From Psilocybe azurescens (Eukaryota > Basidiomycota > Agaricomycetes > Agaricales > Agrocybaceae): a DNA stretch of 64,000 bases. The notes below the pieces were generated by a model. That model searched no databases. It was given only the letters and a program-made list of their open reading frames with translations, and was not told the origin of the DNA. The stretch lies in assembly GCA_023853785.1 (NCBI GenBank), contig JAJIRX010000557.1, positions 124,001-188,000 on the forward strand. The letters run 5' to 3'. Below are positions 56,463 through 64,000 of this stretch, piece by piece (position 1 is the first letter of the stretch; each line of letters starts with the position of its first letter). The position numbers and the translations under genes are program-made.

Positions 56463-58301
56463 ATGTCCGACGTTCACTATCAATCGTTGGAAAAGACTGG
56501 TGCGTTTGAGAAGCCAGAGAAGAGGTCAAAGCGTTCAAAAATTATTGTGGGTTTCATTGTCGAATTCCTTCTAGTCGTAGACTGAAACTGTATCGAAGAT
56601 TGCTGTCTCTGTCGTTGGTCTTCTAATTCTCATTGCTATCGGTGTCGCTGTTGGAGTGATTGTCTCAAATAACAACAAAGAGAAGTCGTCGGGCAGCAGC
56701 AGCAACGGTACCAAGAGTGGCTCAAATTCAAACTCTGCCGACCCAAGTCTGTTCAAGAAAGATGCAAGACTCCACAGGTCTTTGTACGGCCTAGCTTACA
56801 CACCAGAGGGATCATTGCCGGACCATGGCTGTAGCAGTACTCTAGGTATGCTTTTACCGTCTGATTTTTCCATACTGCCCCTTATTGATGACCTCAACAG
56901 CTCAAGTAATCACCGATGTTCAAGTATGAAAATTCTCACATATTATCATAGCTTATATTGACCATTTATTTCAGCTTATGTCCCAGCTGACCCCTCGTAT
57001 CCGTCTCTACGGTGCTGATTGCAACCAAACTGCCCTTGTGGTACGTCACATTTGCAATTTTATCGCTTGGCCCACTATTAACTGGAATCTCATGATGCAT
57101 TAGCTGGAAGCCATTAGACAAACCAAGGTCGACCTTAAGGTGTACTTGGGCAACTACGTCGTTGATGGCGATCCCAGTGCATATGAGCGACAACGCGATG
57201 TTCTCAAGGAAGCCCTTCAGACCTATGGAAGTGCTAACATTGCAGGAATTACGGTTGGAAATGAGTTCATGCTGAAGTATGTTCTATTTGAAATTCAAAA
57301 GTAATCGCCCGCTTATATTCTCAATCTCCAGTTACGTGACTGGCCGCAAAATTGAGGACGTCAATAGCGCAGAAGCGGATGAAGGTGAATGCCATTTTGA
57401 TATGACCGAATAATTTATTCAGAGATTATGTCCAGGTGCTACCATTCTGGTAAAAAATATCGCTGATACCAGGGCTATGATCGCTTCTTTGAATCTGCCC
57501 AATCCCATTCCGGTTGGTAACTCGGATGCTGGAAGTTACTTCAGTAATAAGGTCCTGGAGAATGTTGAATACGGGGTAATTGTTGCCTCTCTTACCCTTA
57601 TGTGCCGTCTCTAAAGCTTCGAACTCTAGCTATCCAACGTTCACGCCTGGTTTGCAAATACGACCATCGAGGAATCTTCGCCCTGGGTCAGAAAGTTCTT
57701 TGACGAGACAAACGTCCAACCTGCCTCTCTTTTACCTAATAAAGTGATAGAAATCAAATCTTGGCACAGCCATCTTTACTGATTCATTCTTTCTAGCCCA
57801 CGATGTACCTGGCTGAGACTGGTTGGCCAACTGTACGTTTCTTTTTACTCGACTTCGAGTCTGATCCTGACTTGTGTTTTCCAGGGATCTAAAGATCTTG
57901 GAAATGCAAATAACGGTTTCGCCGACGCATCCGTCGTCAATCTACAAAAATTTATCGACGCTTTCGTGTGCCAGGCTAATGCTGACGGAGTCCCCTACTT
58001 TTTCTTTGAGGTGAGTCCTAGTCGAAGAAGTTCATAGCATATGATGAACGCTAGTTTGATACGTCTAGTATTTCGATGAAGAGTGGAAGGCGAGTTCTAG
58101 TCAACATCGTTATACCTTTATATACTAACACTAGATGCGTTCAGGACATCAAATATGGCGGTGTTGAGGGCTATTGGGGTCTTTTTAACAAGGAGTAAGT
58201 GCCTCCTTTATTTGTTGTTTTAATGCACAAGTGATAATATTCATTATTTCTGCAGCCGAACACTCAAAGATATCACAATTCCCACCTGCATATCTCCCTG
58301 A
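56463..58301 (+). CDS. GH17 beta-1,3-glucanase, type II membrane-anchored
   Basis: Cell-wall glycoside hydrolase acting on beta-1,3-glucan. The N-terminus is MSDVHYQSLEKTGAFEKPEK with a basic KRSKRSK, then a signal anchor (VVGLLILIAIGVAVGVI) and a Ser/Gly/Asn-rich linker. GH17 core: LYGLAYTPEGSLPDHGCSST, TPRIRLYGADCNQTALVLEA, KVYLGNYVVDGDP, ITVGNEFM (acid/base Glu), NVHAWFANTT, MYLAETGWPTGSKDLGN (nucleophile Glu) and PYFFFEYFDEEWK. The end is GVEGYWGLFNKDRTLKDITI, stop TGA at 58301. About ten short introns are present. The first (about 56548-56581) would be only 34 nt, so that splice is uncertain. Both catalytic Glu are present. Confidence 0.87.
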
Positions 58302-58700
58302 TAACATATTTCTTGTCGATCCTTCTCTTCACGAACTTTTACGAACTCTATTACATATTTTGACTTTGCTCGACTTTGGGCATTGTTTGGTTTCGTCCCC
58401 AGTTTAATCGTTTGCAATGTTTTTCCCCATGGGAGCAAATACCTAGCCGCTCGTTACCCGTACTCCATACACCTGTATACGTACAATTGGACATTTCTTA
58501 CATATTGCGCTCTTCAATGCACCTTGTTGAATTTACTGATTTATGGTGGCCCGGGATTGATTCCGGTTGTCGTGCCATTGATGCCAACTGTCTTACGTAA
58601 TAAGTACAACTTATTGTGCACAGAATTTAGGGCTTGATCAAGTCTTTGAAGGGCCTTGGACACTAGTTCCGACTTACTATCAATACCCGTCTTGTACCAT
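58302..58700. other. Intergenic GH17-VPS17
   Basis: About 400 bases: the GH17 3' end and the VPS17 promoter. An in-frame ATG at 58656 (MDTSSDLLSIPVLYH) lies upstream of the preferred VPS17 start. Nothing else is seen. Confidence 0.4.
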
Positions 58701-61003
58701 ATGTATGACCCTCTAGGCTCTACAAGTGCTGCCTTCGGCGGAGTCGATGACTCCCAAACTCCTCCATGGCCAACGACACCTCACTCTCCAGGTTCCTCCA
58801 TCCCAAACATGCGCCGTGCCTCCCCAGTGCCTCCGACTCCAGACAAGGGACCAACCCCGGGACTGTATGGTAAAGAACCGCAGATATATGGTCAGCCAAA
58901 TCCAGGGCTTATCTCACCCCGAGAGACTCCTGGCTCAAATGGCGTAAAATATGAGAAAACTGAACCATACTTGCGCGTACGAATCAATGGCCTCGACAGG
59001 AACAGGCGAGATATCCTATTCAAACTCGATGCACAGGTGCATTTGACTCTTTTACCCTGATATGCCGAGCAGTGACTATATACACTCATTCTAGACCAAT
59101 CTATCCAACTTCAATGGCACGACGTATCGTAATGTGTCGCGCTCCTATCTCGAGTTTCAGCAGTTCTACGAATCCATCGTACACAGTAATCCTCAAACTA
59201 TTGTACCAGCCCTACCTCTTGCTCAAACGTCTGCTCCAACTGACGAGGAAGATGATCGACTCGTGAAGATTATGCTACAGCGGTGGATCACCAGAGTTTG
59301 CGAAGATCCCATCCTTCTGCATGACGAAGACCTCCGCTCCTTCATTGAGAGCGATTTTGGCTATCAGCCTACCCCTCGACCAAGGCGTAAGGCCTCATCT
59401 GGATTTGGTATCATCCGACGAGGTGTACCAGACGAGGACGAGGAACTTCAACGCGCCAGATTTGAATTAACGAAACTCGAGGGGCAATTTTTCGAAACAG
59501 CCAAAGCGGTGGATAGACTTGCTATTACACGAAAAGGTTGGTTTTGAATGCTCTTTCAATCCACAGGGAAATATCTGACTTTTCACGCTAGCCCTTGCCA
59601 CCGCTCACTCAGAAATGGGTAATAAGCTCGTCAATGTCGCCACTACAGAGGCTCATCCACCACTGGGGAATGCCCTTCGCAAACTCGGCAGAACATGGCA
59701 CAGTGTGGCTGACCTTGAGCATGCCCAAGCAATTAGTGAATGTGTAATTCTGGGCGACTCTCTGGGATACCAAGGGATGAATGCGCGATCTGCCAAGGAA
59801 ACTCTGCAAATGCGCACCGGAGTTTTGGAAGAATATCAAAGCGCAGTCAAAACGACTATCTCGAAGCGGCGCCAGATTGAACGTTTGAAAGCAAGCTCTA
59901 ACATTCGTCCCGACCGGGTGGATGAGGCTTTGGAGGAGATTGAAGAAGTAGGTGTTCGTTTCGTCTACTCTTCTTTTTCGTTGCTTACATCCAACTTACT
60001 AGGCAAATCGATACGAGCAAACATTAGCTAAGCGTGCTGAAGGTATCTCTCAGAATCTTCACCGCGCCTTGCACACACACAACAAATATGCTAACGATGA
60101 CATCACGACGGCGCTCATCGAACATGCTCGCTCTTCAATCATGTATGAACGCCAACTTCTGCGGGAGCTGGAAGCTCTCCGAGTCGATTTTAGCAATGCA
60201 GACAAGAAAGTTGTCCCTTCTGGCGGTGGTGTACCTAAGCCTTCTATTGTACCACCACTTGAAGATTACTCTGAACGATCGCATCCTGACCCTGCTCCCA
60301 CTGCTCCGTTGTCAAATGGATTCCACCAACCTGCCTACGCACAACCACCTCATACTGCGGGAATAACGTCGCAAAATGGTTTCACTCCACATCGAGTTCT
60401 TATTCAAGCTCCTAACCCTGTTTTGGGTAACCCTCAAAGTCCTCTACCACCTCCCTTCCCTCAAACACCGGTCGGAAGACAAGATCCGTTGTCTGCTGCG
60501 TCCATTCGCTCATTCCAACCCACGCAATCACCGCTGTCCCCTTCCAATTCTCAATTTGCCAGGCATCCTTTGCCTTCACAATCGCCTGGTGCAGGCTCAT
60601 CGTCTCCAGGCGTTTCCTATACTCCGAACGTAGCGCCCAAACCGTCGATCAACGAACCTCTAGGTGGTAAGTTCGTGGATGGAACGAAATCCATGTTTGT
60701 TACCAAATCAACATCGGGACCCCGGCCTTCTCCACTTTCTTTCTCTTCTTCTACTTCAAATATCCAAGGACCGACATCCAGTGCACCGTTTGATCCTCTT
60801 CGCAGTGACTCTCACCCCCGTTCTCTTCGCCTTTGAACGATCCTTCCGGTCAAGGATCTGTTCAACAGCCGTCGCGACCACAGGAAACAGATCCTCTCGG
60901 TTCCATCAGACCCCATCAAATGTCGAGCTCGGTTCGTGTTCAACCTATGAGACCGAGGTTGGACGCTCGCGAAGCCGCCAGCAAACTTGCGAATATGTTT
61001 TGA
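58701..61003 (+). CDS. VPS17: Retromer sorting nexin Vps17 (PX-BAR)
   Basis: Endosomal coat subunit that pairs with Vps5 to tubulate membranes for endosome-to-Golgi retrieval. The start ATG at 58701 gives MYDPLGSTSAAFGGVDD. A Pro-rich lead precedes the PX domain (YLRVRINGLDRNRRDILFKL; SYLEFQQFYESIVHSNPQTI). The BAR part reads KLEGQFFETAKAVDRLAITR, GYQGMNARSAKETLQMRTGV, KTTISKRRQIERLKASSNIR and LIEHARSSIMYERQLLRELE. A 200-residue Ser/Pro tail follows. The direct frame stops at 60836, but the conserved tail LDAREAASKLANMF lies one frame over, ending at TGA 61001-61003. It is reached by a 50-nt GTGACT..TCAAG intron (from about 60805) or by one missing C at the C5 run near 60820. Introns also lie near 59040-59094, 59538-59590 and 59949-60002. 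Confidence 0.88.
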
Positions 61004-61119
61004 GCACGGATATTTGCATCCTCTTACCTAGTTTGCTTCCTCTCCGACAATATGCATGTTCTTCATTTGGATAACAATAATTATTTATGCAGCAACACGA
61101 GTCCAGCGATACTAAAATG

Positions 61120-62657
61120 TTAAGAATTGTTAAGGAATGATATTGGATTAATTTTCCTGCTGTCAACCAAATGGAACCGTTCTTGCCGACCATGGATAAA
61201 TTGCCATGTCTGTGACTCCGCCGACCAAGCTACGTTTTCTTCTTGGCGGAATCTAATCGTCGCATTTCGTTCGGGGACAAAATGATAAGCATAAAGCTCG
61301 ATGCTGTAGTATGTGTTGGGAAGTATCAGAAGTTCTCCGAGAATCGGCACATATTCAGGAAGGTTTAGAAAGCCTAGACGGTCGGCACCACTTTCGCGTT
61401 CAATACAGTATTTGAAGGAGAGAGAGTTGAAACATACATACCCATGACAGCTCCAGCATCATGACCCCAGTCACCAATGGGATGCGAGTAGATCTGACCC
61501 TCTATGTCCTCTGATTTCATTTGGACCAGGCTACGTCGGAGAACAGTATTTCCTGATATTCCAGGCTCCATATTTTCCAGAATAATGTCTTGCATTCGAT
61601 TGCTTTTCTTCATGCCTTCTTTTAGACTCTCTGGAGCATCGGTCTCTGGATCTAAGCCATTTGTTCTGAGGACATATGCCATGTGCTGTGTGTCTGTATT
61701 CAGACCCATTGCAGTGATTCCGAAGTCTATGTGCAGGATGTCTCCTTCCTGAATCACGTTGTCTGTACCCGCCCATCCTGGAAAAGACTCCTCGACTAAA
61801 ACTGATACTCTGGGTTGATTCCATGTGGTCACATTAAGGATCTGCATCTGTTCGCGGAACCACCAGCTCAGGTCCTGCCTCTGACATGTCAGATTATTAA
61901 AAGACAACTGTATGGAACTAAGAGCACCTCAGTAGTGGTCTGCCCAGGTCTAATGACCTTGTGAGAGAACCCCTGCTCAAGCATAGCCCATACATTTTCC
62001 TGCATCTTTTGATAATAGTCCAGTTGTCCATCGACCTTGGTCGCGACAAATTCGACGGCGAGCATTGGTTCATCGACCATCTTGTTCATCCAGTAGTCGC
62101 CCAATTCTCGTCGGATGACGGAAAGCTCCCCAGCATGAAGACCTCCTGCAAACGCAATATCTTCATCTGTGTTAAGAACGATGGTTTCTGGATTAAATTT
62201 GTCGAGCGTGTTGCGCAGTTCTGGCCAAACCTGACCGGTGTTGTCTATCCATTTGAGTGGATTAGGTGCGCCAGCCAAGGACGACCGGTTAGAATGAAAT
62301 AGGAGAACGGTGCGCCTGTGAGCATCGAAGTCGGTAGCATTCTTGATAGACCACCAAATGGTATCCTCAGCATGCTCTCTTTGACATATCTATTCTAACG
62401 TGAGTATTTGATTGCTTGAAGAAATTTAGAGAAGGATGTTAACATACCAGCCACGCTTGCACGTTATATTTCTTTAGCAGCTTTGGTATTCTGGATATTC
62501 TCTCCGCTGTCCATTGGTCTTGTATTGACGCACGCTCGCGCAGAGGTGGCAATGTTTGGTATTGTGCAGGCTCTGTAGGATGTTTCTTATGTGCTGACGA
62601 GCCTAGTGTAGTGCAAGCTAAGACGGTAAAGACATAAAGAAGAGCTAAGTAAGGCAT
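61120..62657 (-). CDS. Secreted M24-family metallopeptidase (creatinase/Xaa-Pro peptidase-like)
   Basis: The start at 62657 gives MPYLALLYVFTVLACTTLGS, a signal peptide. The creatinase N-terminal domain (KKYNVQAWLVC; REHAEDTIWWSIKNATDFDA) is followed by the pita-bread fold. Visible ligands are HIDFGITAMGLNTDTQHM (two Asp), SHPIGDWGHDAGAVMG (His) and IRFRQEENVAW (Glu near the end). The C-terminus is HLVDSRKINPISFLNNS, stop at 61120. Introns fall near 61375-61440, 61870-61930, 62285-62310 and 62390-62445. The extracellular destination is inferred from the signal peptide. True prolidase or aminopeptidase-P activity cannot be told from sequence. Confidence 0.83.
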
Positions 62658-62874
62658 AGTCTTTTGAGATACTTATTCCCCAGCATCTTGAACTGTCCTA
62701 TATATGTGTAAGTTCTTCTCACTGACATGGCCATGGTCGTGGATGATGGAATTAAGTGGGGTCACCGGCCGGTCCGTTTGTTACCCGAACCAGGCCAAAT
62801 TTGGTAATTCCACTTTGGTTTACATGTGCACTAGCCTCGAACTTGAAATTGACTCTCAACTTCAGTTCAACTCG

Positions 62875-64000
62875 ATGGTCGATTCAAACCAAGGAAGCTC
62901 CTCTTCTTCTTCTAAGTCGGAGTCAGACACACCTACCATTTCACAATTGACAACTCCGCAATCGCTACCTGATGCTCAACATGTAGAACGACAGACAGAG
63001 TCAAGTCAAACTCCTGCAGAGAATAGAGCGGACCTGATTGCCAGGGCTCGCTCATTTCTTGCTTCTCCTCAGGTCCAACATCAAGACCTAGTTGCGAAGC
63101 GCGCATTCCTTGTTGAGAAAGGTCTAAATGATCTCGAGATTGAGAAACTATTGTTTGACATAGTATGCGTCTGTTCGAGTGCATTGCCAGGCCTCTTTTT
63201 AACATCTTTATTATCTGCTCAGCCTCCATTAATGCCTACCATTCCACCAAAAACATACCCACAACCTCGTCCGTCAAATTTGCCAGTTCTGCTACTGGGC
63301 CTTGCTCGTCTCTTCTCGTGGTTGGCAGGCGGCTCTGCAGTCCTGCTTCTCATATATCATGCAAGTCTCTTTATTTTAGCTTGAATTTCTTATTAGCTCA
63401 ACGTCTATCGTTTTAGCGAATATTGCTGCCTAGAATTACGCGAACCTCGCTTGCCAGGCATTCATTGAAATCTCATCACCTTTTATTATTCAGGCAACTC
63501 ACGACGTCATTATCATCGTTCAAGGAATCTCAGTCAGAATCGTTCTCTGTCCTTCCACGTCCAGACCCCTCAAACGAACCAAAACCATTTTCAACTTGTA
63601 CCTCTGTGCAGGATATCCTCAAAATAATCGAGGAAACCACTAGAGGCCCTGACTTTTCACAAATACCACACATCACTGTCCTGCGTTGTGCAATCCGAAC
63701 TCTGTCAAAAGACAAAGATGGGAAGCCCGTCAATCCCACAACGGACGAGCTTTACCGATATCTTGAGGCGCAAATTCCTTGGCTGCTCACTGAGGAGGGG
63801 TTTGATTACGAGGTACGCATTATTCGTGATAATTTGTTGTGGGATCGTCCTGAGAGTGTAACAGGGCAAAATGTGGGAGACTCTGTCTACTTCATCTTTG
63901 TTTGGAAAAGTAGTTCCTGCGATCACTTCCATCTCTCAACGCGACGCAATGGAACCAACCTCAGGCTCGCAAACGCATTGGGAATACATTACACCTGCAC
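62875..64000 (+). CDS. PEX14: Peroxin Pex14 (5' part)
   Basis: Central docking component of the peroxisomal matrix-protein import machinery. ATG at 62875: MVDSNQGSSSSSSKSESDTP. The conserved N-terminal domain binds Pex5/Pex19: NRADLIARARSFLASPQVQH and KRAFLVEKGLNDLEIEKLL. An intron then leads to a Pro-rich segment (PPLMPTIPPKTYPQPRPSNL) and a hydrophobic stretch (PVLLLGLARLFSWLAGGSAV) fitting the membrane-associated region. Downstream exons (63420 onward) hold a Ser-rich region and VQDILKIIEETTRGPDFSQI. The gene runs off the window end. The family call rests on the N-terminal domain; the C-terminal part is less conserved. Confidence 0.82.

Overview
This window is nuclear DNA of a filamentous basidiomycete, most likely an agaricomycete (mushroom-type) fungus. 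The basis is gene density, many 45-65 nt GT-AG introns in almost every gene, protein families typical of mushrooms (DUF6533/6534-type membrane proteins, MATH-like/BTB proteins, a GLWG-rich membrane protein family) and fungal housekeeping genes (MET2, RIB1, VPS60, VPS17, PEX14, RCC1). I cannot name the species from sequence alone.

Layout. (1) 1-28.9 kb is a gene-dense, CpG-containing arm: 3' part of MET2 (homoserine O-acetyltransferase), VPS60/CHMP5 (ESCRT-III), an aldehyde dehydrogenase, the RCC1-type Ran exchange factor, a 2-oxoglutarate/Fe(II) oxygenase, a basidiomycete membrane protein, a BTB protein, a membrane-anchored spermidine-synthase-fold protein, two divergently transcribed M28 peptidases of the glutamate-carboxypeptidase-II type, a DUF6533-type membrane protein and a coiled-coil protein. 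(2) 29.0-51.4 kb is a gene-free, AT-rich, CpG-poor block made of nested transposons: a 2-kb element with hAT-like 8-bp target duplications, three Tc1/mariner-type elements, several Ty1/copia LTRs, one gypsy-like solo LTR, one Copia element 9.7 kb long (41680-51364) that itself hosts a solo LTR and three DNA-transposon insertions, and one Tc1 element nested inside one of these. 51.4-53.3 kb is a transition zone. (3) 53.3-64 kb is a second gene-dense arm: a single-pass membrane protein, RIB1 (GTP cyclohydrolase II), a GH17 beta-1,3-glucanase, VPS17 (retromer sorting nexin), an M24 peptidase and the 5' part of PEX14.

The most unusual observation is in the Copia-type LTRs. Four LTRs with unrelated sequences share one architecture: exon-like block A1, a 52-54 nt intron-like segment ending in AG (three of four begin with GT), block B1, a linker (usually starting GTAGA), and then a second copy in which A and B are joined exactly as if the intron had been spliced out, ending at or near the LTR terminus. 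A1/A2 and B1/B2 match within an LTR but not between LTRs, which suggests the terminal copy is repeatedly regenerated from spliced RNA during reverse transcription. The block also records CpG-driven decay: the two LTRs of the 9.7-kb Copia differ almost only at TG/CA/CG positions, and eight pol/gag stop codons are TGA where the family carries CGA arginine codons.

Several otherwise intact host genes are broken by exactly one missing base in a homopolymer (MET2, both M28 peptidases, the RIB1 N-terminus, probably RCC1). This points to homopolymer under-calling in the assembly rather than to pseudogenes.
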